64,000 nt of DNA. Origin: Candidatus Zhuqueibacterota bacterium. Its GTDB lineage: Bacteria; Zhuqueibacterota; Zhuqueibacteria; Oceanimicrobiales; Oceanimicrobiaceae. A model generated the notes under the pieces. It was given only the letters and a program-made list of their open reading frames with translations. It ran no database searches and had not been told where the DNA came from. The stretch covers positions 27,184-91,183 of the forward strand of contig JAJDAF010000067.1 of NCBI GenBank assembly GCA_029261995.1, written 5' to 3'. A program made the translations under genes and the position numbers. Positions 18,441-28,300 of the stretch are shown here, one piece after another (the first letter of the stretch is position 1; each line of letters starts with the position of its first letter).

Positions 18441-19559
18441 TTAATAATTCAGAATCAGGCCAAACTGGAAGATGTTGGCGTTGAAGTCATTCGAGCTGAA
18501 ATAGCGCTCGTATTTGGCTTCAAACGTCGAGTTGGCCATGAAAGATAGCATGCCATCTTTCAGTAAATCCCGCATCTTGTACTCAATTTTGAAACCAAAT
18601 TGATGTGCGGTGAATGGTTGCAGTTTGTAGTCCGAGGTCATGAATGATTGCACTGCGCCATAGCGTGGCCGGTAAAAACTGGCCGCGGTTTGGTCGTAAT
18701 AGCGATACCGGTACCTGAACAGAACTTTTTCGCTGAAATACTGGTAGTAGCTCGCACCCAGAGTGTGAGATCTGATGCCCCAGTCATCCTGATAGTAGCG
18801 GTATTCCATGTTGAGCGAGGTTCGCGTTTTGAAATAACGGTTGAGTTTGAAGAACACGGCGGCGCGGCTACGCTGCAATGGGTGATTCTCCAGAAGAATT
18901 TGTCCCGCGGCATGCACGGTGCGGTAGGGATTGCTTTGAAAGCCATCGATGTACGTCAGGTTACCGCCCATCCGGGCGATGAGCGTTGGGCTCAGTACCT
19001 GAGTCAAAGTCACGTTTGCCGTATGCGCGATTTTCGTGAGCAAGGTATCCGTGCCGAGTGGCTTGATGTCATCCCAGCCATAGCTGTAGCTGGCTGCCAC
19101 GTTGGTGTTCTTCTGGTTGAGATCGAAATTCGTCGAGACAGTGGCCATGCGAGCGAGGTAGTCGCTTTCGTTGCTGTAGTAGTAGCTCGCGCCCAGGTTT
19201 GGCAGAGAAAGCCCGGCGACGATTTCGTTGCGGTCTTTGGTAAAGGATTTGTTAGCAGGATCGTCTCCACTGACCGGTCGAGATGCTCCGGTTATGGCAT
19301 CCGTGTCTGTCGGGGAAGGCGAAGCCGAAATGCCACGAACCGGCGGGATGATCACCTGGTTGAGGCTGTACTCGAGCACCAGTTTCACGTTGGTGAGCAG
19401 AGCCCTGTTGAACTCGATCGACGGAATGTGAATGGTGGTGCCCTGGTTGTCGCTAAACAGGTTGGTACGCATGCTGACCTTGCCGTCGGAGTAGAGCAGA
19501 CTGACAAATGACAGCAGCAGCGTACTGGCGATAATCTTGATAGTGATCTTTCTCTTCAT
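18441..19559 (-). CDS. DUF3570 family outer-membrane protein
   Basis: From ATG 19559 the protein has 372 residues: signal peptide (ITIKIIASTLLLSFVSLLYS), then alternating short hydrophobic strands ending with an aromatic/Tyr terminus (NIFQFGLILNY), as in outer-membrane barrels. The stretch after the signal (SMRTNLFSDNQGTTIHIPSIEF) and paired strands such as YYYSNESDYLARMATVSTNFDLNQKNTN match DUF3570. In-frame starts at 19595 and 19622 are open but would bury the signal peptide. It follows the DUF4266 lipoprotein gene; DUF4266, DUF3570 and a TlpA-type thioredoxin occur together in many genomes, which supports a common but still undefined role. Confidence 0.85.
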   Translation of the reverse strand: MKRKITIKIIASTLLLSFVSLLYSDGKVSMRTNLFSDNQGTTIHIPSIEFNRALLTNVKLVLEYSLNQVIIPPVRGISASPSPTDTDAITGASRPVSGDDPANKSFTKDRNEIVAGLSLPNLGASYYYSNESDYLARMATVSTNFDLNQKNTNVAASYSYGWDDIKPLGTDTLLTKIAHTANVTLTQVLSPTLIARMGGNLTYIDGFQSNPYRTVHAAGQILLENHPLQRSRAAVFFKLNRYFKTRTSLNMEYRYYQDDWGIRSHTLGASYYQYFSEKVLFRYRYRYYDQTAASFYRPRYGAVQSFMTSDYKLQPFTAHQFGFKIEYKMRDLLKDGMLSFMANSTFEAKYERYFSSNDFNANIFQFGLILNY

Positions 19560-19606
19560 GTCGATCGTTGGTTTCGATTTCCGTAGTTTTGTCATACCCT
19601 GACGAT

Positions 19607-19825
19607 TCAGTTGCACGCGCAACCGCCGCCGGCTCCGCCCTGACCGCCACTGCTGCCTTCCCGCGTTTCGAGAAAATGCCGGTCCATGGCCACTTCAGCC
19701 GCAACCGCTTCGAAATCCATAATGCGGTCGGCCAGGTGTTCGCGTTCATAGGATTTGACTGCTACGCAGCCTGAAGTCGAACCGACGAGGCCAATGGCAA
19801 ACAGGAGAAGAGATAGATATTTCAT
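19607..19825 (-). CDS. DUF4266 small lipoprotein
   Basis: The 72-residue precursor has a lipoprotein signal (MKYLSLLLFAIGLVGSTSGC, acylated Cys20), then VKSYEREHLADRIMDF, the DUF4266 signature, and a Gly-rich tail ending GGGCACN with two C-terminal cysteines. The CxC end is conserved in this family and suggests metal binding or redox chemistry, though the function is not known. Its start overlaps the end of the TlpA-like gene by 4 bases (ATGA), so the two are translationally coupled. DUF3570 follows directly. Confidence 0.85.
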   Translation of the reverse strand: MKYLSLLLFAIGLVGSTSGCVAVKSYEREHLADRIMDFEAVAAEVAMDRHFLETREGSSGGQGGAGGGCACN

Positions 19826-20373
19826 GGTCGCCTTCCTTTGTCCCGGGTTTGTGACTTGCGTGCGCTTGCAGCGCGCCTCGGTTTTTCCTTCAGCAGGCTT
19901 TCGATCTCTTTTTTGTAGGTCGCGAAATCTTCAGTGCGAAAGCCGGAGTGCAGAAATCGAATCCAGCCTTCCTGGTCAATGATGAGCGAGGTCGGCATGG
20001 TCGTGACATCGTATGCGGTTACAACTTTCTTGTCTTTGTCCCACAACGGCATCAGTTTCACCTGATTTTGCTCCAGAAATCGAATCGCATTCTTGGCCTT
20101 TTCGTCGATGTTAACGGCGACAACCGTGAGCCCGGATTTGCCGTATGTCTTTTGTAGAATATCGAGAAACGGCATCTCTTCTTTGCACGGGCCGCACCAA
20201 CTGGCCCAGAAATCGAGCAGCACGACCTTGCCTCGATATTGGCTCAGGGTCACACGTTCGCCGCGCAAATTCATCAGCTCGAAGTCAATCGCCTTCTGAC
20301 CAACAACCGGGCCTTTGCTTGCCGGAGCGGCGGTGAGTAGAGCCAGCGCCATTGCAATTGTCTGTATGAACAT
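19822..20373 (-). CDS. TlpA-like periplasmic thiol-disulfide oxidoreductase
   Basis: The 183-residue protein has a short signal peptide (MFIQTIAMALALLTAAPAS), then a thioredoxin fold of the TlpA/ResA group: FELMNLRGERVTLSQYRGK, VVLLDFWASWCGPCKEEMPF with catalytic Cys60 and Cys63, and the cis-Pro loop YDVTTMPTSLIIDQEG. Such proteins reduce apo-cytochrome haem-binding cysteines or other exported thiols. That fits its neighbours: a di-haem protein upstream and a lipoprotein with a C-terminal CxC downstream. The tail after residue 160 is basic and probably disordered. It overlaps the DUF4266 gene. Confidence 0.92.
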   Translation of the reverse strand: MFIQTIAMALALLTAAPASKGPVVGQKAIDFELMNLRGERVTLSQYRGKVVLLDFWASWCGPCKEEMPFLDILQKTYGKSGLTVVAVNIDEKAKNAIRFLEQNQVKLMPLWDKDKKVVTAYDVTTMPTSLIIDQEGWIRFLHSGFRTEDFATYKKEIESLLKEKPRRAASARKSQTRDKGRRP

Positions 20374-20394
20374 ATTCGGAGTCTCCTTTCTCTG

Positions 20395-22311
20395 TTATCT
20401 GTACTGCCCGCCAAGGTCGATCCAGTTGATGAACTTGCGCAGTTCATCGTCGGTCAGCGCCTGATCTCCCTGCGGATGACGACCCGCGCCGGCGAATCCG
20501 TCTCCAATTCCCATCAGCTTGTCGATGAGCCGGCTTCGGCGTGAAAAGGGCTCGCGCACCAGGTCACTGCCATTCATCAAATTCATGTAGGCATTCGAAA
20601 ACAAGGGCTCCTCAAGCGACTTGCTGAGCGTAAGCTCCAGGTTGCCGCCCGGCGTCGCACCGCTGTGACAACTCTGGCATTTTGCCTGAACAATCGACTC
20701 GAGGGCCACGCCGAAGCTGACATCTTCCCGCTGGCTTGCCGGGATATTCAGGTCGGACGGTGGCAGAGTTGCCGCGATGGGATTGGCCACCTGTGATTGG
20801 CTGCCACGCGGCCCATGGCAACCCGGGCAGCGCTGCACTTCTTCTCCCGGGCGCACCGTGACCCAGTTGCGCTTGACTACCAGGGCTCTGCCCAAAGAGT
20901 CCAGGGTGTTGAACGAAAGAGGTATGTTTTTCGGCACACGAATGGAAAATGAACCATCAGCCTGAACCGGAGCGACCCCGATGATACGTTTTTGCTCGAA
21001 ATTGGTCTCGCCAATGTCGCCGCGGTCTTTTCTCTGGCGCGGCATTCCCTCGATAACCATGACCTGCTTGATTTCCTGAATCGACTTGTCTGGCACGGTT
21101 TGACCATCCCGAGTCTGCCGGAGATAGGCATCGACCACGGTGAGTACGCCGGTATCCTGAGTTTTGTCAAGTTTGGAAGTGATGGCCGGCGGTTCAGGCC
21201 GGGAAGCGATGACCACGGCATCGTATTCCTGATAATCCGGGTCGTTGTAAAGCAGGCGTAGATCGCTGCCGTTCGAGTTCAGCGTGTAAAGGCCGTAGTC
21301 TGCTTCGATAGACTCGATGACATTGTCGTTTGCATCGTGGAATTCTCCATATCGTGGAGAGAACGATGCCAGAATCCGACCGTCCGGCAAGGGATGCGGG
21401 TACTTGAATGCGCCCTTGTCGTAAGGCGGGCCGCTGGTTTCAACCTCCGGGGTCAGATTCACAACCGCACCGTCACTGAGCGGCTCGCCGGCGGTGGAGT
21501 GGTCACGAATCAGCACCAATGGCCCGCGATCACCGTTGACCATGCCTGAATGCACCGCGATGATTGAGCCGTCCGGCATTTCCCGAGGGTGAAAGAACGT
21601 GCGCATGTTGTGCGGGCTGAAGAATGTGAACGATCCGTGCCCGTCCGGGTGGGTGAAGAACAGCGGAAACCGGTTGATTGGCCCGTGGTGTTCCCAGCGC
21701 GTGTAGACAATGCGGCCATCTTTGATGACGATGGGGTCAAAATCATCGCTGGCGTTGAAGGAGATGCATTCAATGTTGCTGCCATCTGCATTCATGACGT
21801 GCATCACCTCGGCATCGCGCTTGTTGTATTCGTCCACAAATCCGGGCCGGTTGGAGGTAAACAAGATCTGCCCGTTCGGCAGATAGACCGGATCGTGGTC
21901 GTCGCGGTCCGCGTGGCTGGTGACCTGCCGCAAGTTTGAACCGTTGATGTTCATTTCATAAATATGAAACGGTTCGTTGCGACTGCGGCGCATGGAGAAC
22001 AGCACTCGTAAACCGTCAAACGATATCTCGGGATCCGCGACATCTCCATCTGTGAGGTTGGTTAGATTGGTGAGTTTGCCATCTGGGGATGCCGGGATCA
22101 GGGAGAAAAGATTCCCGCCCGCGGAGAAGCTATTTAGCGTCCCCCCTCGTGTGGCCTTAACAAATATGATTCCTGACTGCGCTGCATCCTGAATGAGATC
22201 ATCCGGAATGCCGCCACTGCAGCCGGCGCCGAGCAGGGCCGCCAGGCCGAGCCGAAGCCATGTCCTCGTGAGTTTTCTTCCTCGCTCGTTGTTTCCTTGC
22301 AGCAGTCCCAT
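20395..22311 (-). CDS. Di-haem c-type, HzsA-like beta-propeller lipoprotein
   Basis: The 638-residue protein starts with a lipoprotein signal (LGLAALLGAGCSGG, Cys31). Residues about 75-375 form a TolB/PD40-type propeller (DPEISFDGLRVLFSMRRS; DPVYLPNGQILFTSNRPG; DPIVIKDGRIVYTRWEHHG; PHPLPDGRILASFSPRYG). The C-terminal part has two c-type haem sites, CPGCH (495-499) and CQSCH (545-549). The overall plan matches proteins related to the alpha subunit of hydrazine synthase, which are widespread outside anammox bacteria and mostly uncharacterised; I do not infer hydrazine chemistry. It is followed by the TlpA-like gene 21 bp away, which may serve its haem attachment. Confidence 0.82.
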   Translation of the reverse strand: MGLLQGNNERGRKLTRTWLRLGLAALLGAGCSGGIPDDLIQDAAQSGIIFVKATRGGTLNSFSAGGNLFSLIPASPDGKLTNLTNLTDGDVADPEISFDGLRVLFSMRRSRNEPFHIYEMNINGSNLRQVTSHADRDDHDPVYLPNGQILFTSNRPGFVDEYNKRDAEVMHVMNADGSNIECISFNASDDFDPIVIKDGRIVYTRWEHHGPINRFPLFFTHPDGHGSFTFFSPHNMRTFFHPREMPDGSIIAVHSGMVNGDRGPLVLIRDHSTAGEPLSDGAVVNLTPEVETSGPPYDKGAFKYPHPLPDGRILASFSPRYGEFHDANDNVIESIEADYGLYTLNSNGSDLRLLYNDPDYQEYDAVVIASRPEPPAITSKLDKTQDTGVLTVVDAYLRQTRDGQTVPDKSIQEIKQVMVIEGMPRQRKDRGDIGETNFEQKRIIGVAPVQADGSFSIRVPKNIPLSFNTLDSLGRALVVKRNWVTVRPGEEVQRCPGCHGPRGSQSQVANPIAATLPPSDLNIPASQREDVSFGVALESIVQAKCQSCHSGATPGGNLELTLSKSLEEPLFSNAYMNLMNGSDLVREPFSRRSRLIDKLMGIGDGFAGAGRHPQGDQALTDDELRKFINWIDLGGQYR

Positions 22312-22462
22312 GCTGTTTCCTCCTTGTTGTTTGAACTCCGTAATTCTTCAGCTTGTGGTAAGCGGTGCTACTGGTGATGTGTTTGTTGAAACAACGAGTT
22401 TTCCTTCCTTCGTGTTTGAAACGGCAGGCCATGTCCCCCGTGTGGTTTCTGGCCCAGGACCG

Positions 22463-23002
22463 TTATTGCAGAAAAAATGAGATGCCGACCGCAAATTCGA
22501 TGTTATTGTTCAGCCAGGATGTGTTGCCCTGCCCGCTGGAAAAGATGTGGTCGTTAATTTCGTAGCGCAGGTAGGTGCTCTTGCCAATCGGGAACTTGGT
22601 GCCGATGCCCACGCTGAAAGTCAGGTTCGATTCCGAGTGCTGCCGCGTGACGCCCAAACCGACCGTGCCGTAGGGAATAACGCGGCCAATCGGCCGAGTG
22701 TGAGTGACCCGGCCACTATAATAGATCACGGTAGAACTTCCTTGCTCTGGCGCTGCCAGCCCCACTTTTTGGAAGTAATCTTGTCCGGCATGCGCAAAGC
22801 CTACCGTCGCACCCAGGGAAAGGCGTGCGTCGAAGTGATGCTCGTATCGGATTCCGAAATTCAGAGAGTTCTGAAACCGGTCTGGAGCGTAGAATCCGGT
22901 AAAGGGGTAGAGCTCATGCACGCTTCCGCCATGCTGGGCGAACGCCGTGCCCACCAGACTGAAACTGACGAGTAGACAGAAAATGACCTTCCTGGTTTTC
23001 AC
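22463..23002 (-). CDS. Outer-membrane beta-barrel protein
   Basis: The 179-residue precursor has a clear signal peptide (VIFCLLVSFSLVGTAFAQ). The remainder alternates hydrophobic/polar residues in about eight strands (NSLNFGIRYEHHFDARLSLGATVGF; YYSGRVTHTRP; IPYGTVGLGVTRQ; LTFSVGIGTKFPIG) and ends with an aromatic residue near the C-terminus (AVGISFFLQ), as in OmpX/OmpW-like barrels. It is 151 bp upstream of the HzsA-like gene on the same strand. I cannot assign a ligand. Confidence 0.75.
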   Translation of the reverse strand: MKTRKVIFCLLVSFSLVGTAFAQHGGSVHELYPFTGFYAPDRFQNSLNFGIRYEHHFDARLSLGATVGFAHAGQDYFQKVGLAAPEQGSSTVIYYSGRVTHTRPIGRVIPYGTVGLGVTRQHSESNLTFSVGIGTKFPIGKSTYLRYEINDHIFSSGQGNTSWLNNNIEFAVGISFFLQ

Positions 23003-23016
23003 AAATTAACTCCCGT

Positions 23017-23961
23017 TTAATCCCAGAATTTTCCCACCATTAAGCCGAGGGTGAGTTCTTTGAAGTTACGCACGCCCTTTCCTACGAAGACCGTGTACAT
23101 CGAGCCGCCAAGCAAGAAAGTGATGTTGTTTCTGAAAAACTTGCGCACGCCAGCGCCGTAGTTCACGGCCATGTGCGAGACGCCTCCGGTGTCAATACTG
23201 CGCTCAGGCACGGTATTGATGACACCCATGCCAGCGGTTAAATAGGGTAGAAACCGCCCTTTGGCCTGCAGCAGGTAGGTCCAATTAGCCATGAGCAGAT
23301 AGGAATTGGCGGCCTGGCCGAGCGCATGTTTGAATGAACCCTCAAGCGCCAGGCGTGGCGTCTGGTGAAAGACGAACTTCCAGTTGTAGGCAAAGTCGGT
23401 TTCGAGCATTCCCATGCCGAACGCGTAGCCGAATTTCCCGGTCGTTTTTTCACCGATTTGCCTTGCGGGTTGCCTGACAATCTCATCCGCGGGACCGGCA
23501 TGAGGCTCCTGGCCGGTGTTTCCGAGACTGGCAGATGCACCGTCTGTGCCGCGTTTTGCGAATGCTGCCGCCGAACCCATGTGCCCTGAACTACGTTGGC
23601 CACGGGCTCTGGGCGAACGCCTCCCTGCGTTCTTTGGCTGTCCTTTGCTGACTTGAACTTGCATCCACCCCTTCTTTCCGGGAGCAAATTCAACTTTTAC
23701 CCAGGGACCTCTTTGACCGATGACTCGAACCGTATCACCCTGCATGAGCTGCGCTATCGGCGCCTGGTCGTCGAGTGGTAAGGAAAAAATCTCGACGCCA
23801 TCAAAAGCAATCAATGCTGTTTTCTGAGCCTGAGCGTTGCCGCAGAAAACGAAAATGAGCAGACCGAACGCCAGCGCAAACTTTCCCGGGGCAATTTCGC
23901 GTTGCCTGAAAGTTCCGTTTGAGACCGGGTTCTTTGTGTTAATTTTTGATATATCGCTCAT
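23017..23961 (-). CDS. SH3-like plus beta-barrel envelope protein
   Basis: From ATG 23961 the protein has 314 residues. A signal peptide (FALAFGLLIFVFCGNAQAQ, about 28-46) is followed by a bacterial SH3 domain (FDGVEIFSLPLDD, MQGDTVRVIGQRGPWVKVEF, GKKGWMQVQVS), a low-complexity basic linker rich in Gly/Ser/Arg (about 110-170), and a C-terminal barrel region (FGYAFGMGMLETDFAYNWKF through LTLGLMVGKFWD). The frame stays open to 24036, but that part would be encoded by an intergenic hairpin, so I prefer 23961. It ends 14 bases before the next barrel gene. The role is unknown; SH3 domains of this type often bind peptidoglycan. Confidence 0.7.
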   Translation of the reverse strand: MSDISKINTKNPVSNGTFRQREIAPGKFALAFGLLIFVFCGNAQAQKTALIAFDGVEIFSLPLDDQAPIAQLMQGDTVRVIGQRGPWVKVEFAPGKKGWMQVQVSKGQPKNAGRRSPRARGQRSSGHMGSAAAFAKRGTDGASASLGNTGQEPHAGPADEIVRQPARQIGEKTTGKFGYAFGMGMLETDFAYNWKFVFHQTPRLALEGSFKHALGQAANSYLLMANWTYLLQAKGRFLPYLTAGMGVINTVPERSIDTGGVSHMAVNYGAGVRKFFRNNITFLLGGSMYTVFVGKGVRNFKELTLGLMVGKFWD

Positions 23962-23986
23962 TTTTGCTTTTTGGCTGTCATGGAGG

Positions 23987-24018
23987 TCCGCTGCCACTAA
24001 TCCGTTAGTGGCAGCGGA
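23987..24018 (-). other. Perfect 14-bp stem-loop between two cluster genes
   Basis: TCCGCTGCCACTAA pairs perfectly with TTAGTGGCAGCGGA around the loop TCCG. It begins 8 bases past the stop of the barrel gene (24026) and lies 26 bases before the preferred start of the SH3-barrel gene. No T-run follows on the minus strand, so it is more likely an mRNA-processing or stabilising hairpin than a simple terminator. Confidence 0.6.
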
Positions 24019-24025
24019 TTTGTCA

Positions 24026-24637
24026 TTAGAACGCAATCAGGAGTCCGAGATTCAATTGATGGTTTTTGGCCGACGTTTTGTCGCCGGTATCTTGTTCTAC
24101 GGAGTAAAGAAATTTGCCCATCTCGAGTTTCAAATGATATCTTTCAAAAACCGGCACTTCGATGCCGGCGACAAAATTTATCGTAAAAAGGTAGTCTGCC
24201 GGCGGTTCAAGGCGAATGTTTCGGTCGCCCAGCGTCAATTCCACGGAGTGCGGGTTGATCGCGAGAAGCCCGAAGCCTGCTCCAGCATAGGGCCGGAAAC
24301 GCCAAAACATCGGGCGTTTTGAAATCAAGAGGTTCAAACCTGCCTGGTAGAGGTCGTGGCGGGCCGCCGTGGTAGATGTTGCCTGGGTAATTTTTTGATG
24401 TGCCGGCGCGTAGGCAAAAGAAGTATTGAGCAGGAGAAGACCCGAGAGCCGGTAACCTGCGCCGAGGCTGAACGACGGGCTTGCGTCAAATCCGAGGCGC
24501 TTGTCGTAGAGGAAAACGCCGGCTGCGCTTTCGATATGGAATTTTGACTTCAGGCTCTGGCATTGACCATCCGTTGGCAGCATGGCCACTAGGAGAATGC
24601 CTGTGAGAAGACTAAAGCCGCATGTGCTTTTTGTCAC
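24026..24637 (-). CDS. Outer-membrane beta-barrel protein
   Basis: The 203-residue precursor starts with a signal peptide (CGFSLLTGILLVAMLPTDGQCQ) and then shows OmpA/OmpX-type strand pairs: FSLGAGYRLSGLLLLNTSFAYAP, RHDLYQAGLNLLIS, RFRPYAGAGFGLLAINP (a common turn-strand motif of eight-stranded barrels), LFTINFVAGIEVPVF, and a terminal strand HQLNLGLLIAF ending in Phe, as recognised by the BAM complex. It is the first gene of the minus-strand cluster. No promoter was recognised with confidence upstream. Confidence 0.75.
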   Translation of the reverse strand: MTKSTCGFSLLTGILLVAMLPTDGQCQSLKSKFHIESAAGVFLYDKRLGFDASPSFSLGAGYRLSGLLLLNTSFAYAPAHQKITQATSTTAARHDLYQAGLNLLISKRPMFWRFRPYAGAGFGLLAINPHSVELTLGDRNIRLEPPADYLFTINFVAGIEVPVFERYHLKLEMGKFLYSVEQDTGDKTSAKNHQLNLGLLIAF

Positions 24638-25110
24638 GAATCAAAGATGCTTGTCCAAAGTTGCGAGTCATGTTGTGCGTCAAAGTTGCGCCGCCATCAA
24701 GCAATTGCTATGCCATATGTCGAAGTGGTGTCACGGCGTCTCGCCTCGGCAGGGGAGCCGTCCCTTGGCAATCTTTCATTTTGTCCAGGTCTCATAAGTT
24801 GTTTTTAGATAGCATTTTAGCAAATTGATTCTCCCATGGCGGTTCAGGAATATTGAATGGTAAAAGTCGATGGCTGGCACTGGTAGATGTCTGGTCTTCA
24901 GCCGGGATTTGGGCTTGTGTCGAAATGGTAAATAACTGCGCATGCGAGTTGAAACCGAACAATATTACACCATTCCGACGGCATTTAGCACATCGCGGTA
25001 ATTCGATAACATAATTCCAAGGTTTGAAATACTCGAAACCCGCAAGTTCACTCGACAACCGGCAAAAATGACCATAAATTATTAAAGTTTATAAATATAG
25101 TAGAAATGGC
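24638..25110. other. AT-rich intergenic region between divergent genes
   Basis: No convincing gene. The 88-codon minus frame at 24792-25058 has no ribosome site or recognisable product. The 3' part becomes very AT-rich (25075-25105) just upstream of the strong promoter at 25111 and may act as an UP element. Confidence 0.5.
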
Positions 25111-25139
25111 TTGACAAATTTTTGCGAGCAACCTATATT
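25111..25139 (+). promoter_or_regulatory. Strong sigma-70-type promoter for the 25318 gene
   Basis: TTGACA (25111-25116) and TATATT (25134-25139) are separated by exactly 17 bases, with an A/T-rich stretch just upstream. It would give a 5' leader of about 170 bases before ATG 25318, long enough to hold regulatory RNA structure. Confidence 0.75.
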
Positions 25140-25317
25140 TGTTGCCATTACTTCTCATTTAGAAAGGGGAGGGGAGTCCTGCCTGATTCCTCACCAAGGG
25201 CTTCGAGGAAGCGCCACTTCGGCTCAATGTCTACAAATTCGTGCCTGTTTCTGTCCTGTCATGAAAATGACCTGAATTAGGTCCAGGTTCATAACGGAAT
25301 TAAGAAAAGTTTGACCC

Positions 25318-28300
25318 ATGAAAATTCAATCAAGTGCTTGTACGCTCATTTTCTTGCTACTCAGCTATGGTTCCACACTTCACGCGCAATGGTCGGACAA
25401 CGCCACTGAGAATGACACAATTGTTGTCGGTCTAGGCAATCAGACGGCCCCGGTAATCATTTCCGATGGCAGCGGCGGAATCATCGTGGCCTGGAGAGAT
25501 ACTCGGTTTAACGGTTCTGATATTTTCGCCGGCCGTCTCGACAAGTCGGGGAACCTCCCCTGGCAGGACAGCGGCGTGCCGGTTGCCACAGCAAGAGAGG
25601 ACCAGGAAGCGCCAGATATGGTCAGCAACGGCCATGGTGGCGCCTACATTACCTGGCAGGACAGCAGGGCCCAGGGTTTCGGCGACATCTATGCTCAGGA
25701 AATTGAACACCTCGATGGTCTGGCGCGCTGGCAGGAGAACGGCAGGATCGTTCAGGAATCCAGTATCCGTCCTAGCATCATCCAGGACAGCATCTTTGGG
25801 ACCATTATCGCCTCCTACGCAACGGTTGTTGCCCGCGCTCTGATTACAGTCAATCGACTGGGTACGAACGGGGATCCTGACCTGGCCCTAACGAATAAGC
25901 TGCCGAGCGAGGATGCAAGCGTGGCCAGCACCTCATCGCGGCAGGAGTTGATTTCCGACAGCAACGGTGGCGCTATTTTGGCCTGGGCCGACGTTCGAAG
26001 TGGCGCCGGCACAGAGCTTTATGCAGCAAGGCTGGATCAGAACGGCGAGACTCCCTGGCCTGGCGGCGAGGTGAAATTGGCTGCCACTATCACCTCGGAC
26101 ACTCGCCCCGCAATTGTTGCTGACGATGAGGGTGGCGTGATCATCGTGTGGATTAGCCCGGAGCAGCCTGGTTCGACCAACGACCTCGTGCGTGCGCAGA
26201 GATTGAATGCGCAGGGTCAGGCCCAGTGGCTCGCCGCAGGGGTCGTAGTGTCAAGTGTGGCCGCCAGCAAGCGCAATGTCAGAATTGCGCGCACGGACGA
26301 AGGAGTTTTTGTGGTCGTCTGGGAAGATTTGAGCACAGGCCCGGACCGTGACATCGCGGCACAGCGAATCACAAGCTTGGGGAATGTGCAGGGTCCCCTG
26401 ATCGATGTGGTCAGTGAAACTGGCGCGCAGAGCAACCCGGTGGTTCTCGCAAACAACCGCGGCGGTTTGTTGGTCGCTTGGGAGGACAATCGTCTGAGCA
26501 CCGAATCCGACATCTACGGCCAGTTGATCGACGCCAGTGGCGGACTCACCTGGGGTGAGGGCGGCATGGCAGTATCGACAGCGGCCAACATCCAAACCAA
26601 ACCCGTTCTCACGCATGACGGTCTCGGCGGCGCGGTCATCGCCTGGCAGGATTTTCGAAGCGGGGTCGATTTTGATATCTATTCGCAGCGCGTCAGCCAG
26701 TCGGGAGCCCTGGGGGAATTCCGCACCATCACCACCACTTCACCGAGCGCAACTACGAGCTGGGAAGTTGGCGGGACGCAATTGATTACCTGGAGTTTTC
26801 GCGGCGAGATTGACAGCGTCTCGATTGAGCTTTCTCGCAACGGTGGCGCCAGTTATTTCCCGGCGGATATCGTTACTGAGGGTGCAGCCAACACCGGCTC
26901 ATTTTCCTTTGTCGTGAGTGGCGACCCATCTAACAATTGCCGGCTGCGTATTCGGGCAGTCAACAATGAGCATATCCAGAATCTGAGTCCGATTTTTGTC
27001 ATTGCACCGGCGGCAAGCCCCAGTTTGCAGACCAATGGTGTCGAGCAAGCAGTACTGGATAGCGCACTGCAAGTCACAGCCGTAAGCACTGACTTCAGCG
27101 GTATTGAAGAGGTTACGCTTCTCTATCAAGAGGGCGGCGTGCAGACTTTTGTGTCAACCACTATGTCACGTTTTGGCCAGGATGAATTTGCTGCGACAAT
27201 CCCGGCGGCTAGCGTCAGCGTGCGAGGTTTGCGCTACTACATCAGCAGCATGGACAGCATCGGGCTTGAGACCAGCAGCGATACATTCAACGTGGCGGTT
27301 GCATTTGAGAGCGGCACGCAGATTCGTCTCATCGCCTCGGGTAGCGAATTGACGGACTACCGCATGATCTCCGCACCCAACTTGCTGACTCAAACTGTAC
27401 TCGACTCGATTTTTGCGACCTCCGGTTTTGGCGCGTATGACACCACCAGTTGGCGCGTTTTTCAGTACCGCGACACTTCCTATGTCGAGCGCGACTCACT
27501 CAATGCATTGAGTTTCAGGTTTGAGCCCGGGGAAGCGTTTTGGCTGATTTCCGAAAGCAGCCACACGATTGACTTTGGCGCCGGCGTCTCACAGACCGCG
27601 AACGCAAATCACGGCATCACGCTGCATTCCGGCTGGAACCAGATCGCGAATCCGTTTGCCTTTCCCATCGCCTGGGAGGACATTCTTGTGGCAAGCGGTG
27701 ACCCGAACCTGAGCCTGCCGTCAACCTGGCGGGATTCCTACGTCAGTCCGCAGCAACTGGATCCGTTTGAAGGCTATTTTGTCCACTTTTTCGGCGATGG
27801 CGATATGACTCTGGTGTTTCCGCCCATCGCTTTTGGTGAGTCGGGTAGCCTGGCGAAAGGCTCTGTTGGTCCGGACTGGCAAATTCAGATTTCAGCGCAG
27901 TGCGGCACAGCGCGTGACAATGAGAATTACGCCGGCGTCGATGCACGCGCATCCGTTGAATGGGACCGCCTCGATCAGCCTGAACCGCCACCGTTTGGCG
28001 ACTTTGTTTCCGTTAATTTTCCTCACAAGGGTTGGTCCCGCTTCGGAATGGACTATTCATCCGATTACCGCCCGGTGCTCGAAGATGGCCAGGTTTGGGA
28101 ATTCCAGGTCCGGACGAATCAAAAGAACACTCAAGCCGTCTTGAGCTTCTCTGGTCTTGCGGATGTTCCGCCGAACATCAACGTGCTTCTGCTGGATGAG
28201 AGGCTTCACGTGCGGCAGGACCTGCGGGAAAATCCGTACTATCGTTTCCCGACCGGAAGCCACGGAACCGCCAAGGCGCTCAAATTGCTGGTGGGTGACA

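Noticed and set aside
18648..19511. 287-codon plus-strand open frame
   Set aside because: Antisense to the DUF3570 gene; composition is the mirror of the real frame and no ribosome site was found.
20395..22311. True hydrazine synthase subunit (anammox)
   Set aside because: Only the propeller/haem architecture is similar; the partner subunits are absent and the neighbours do not suggest anammox.
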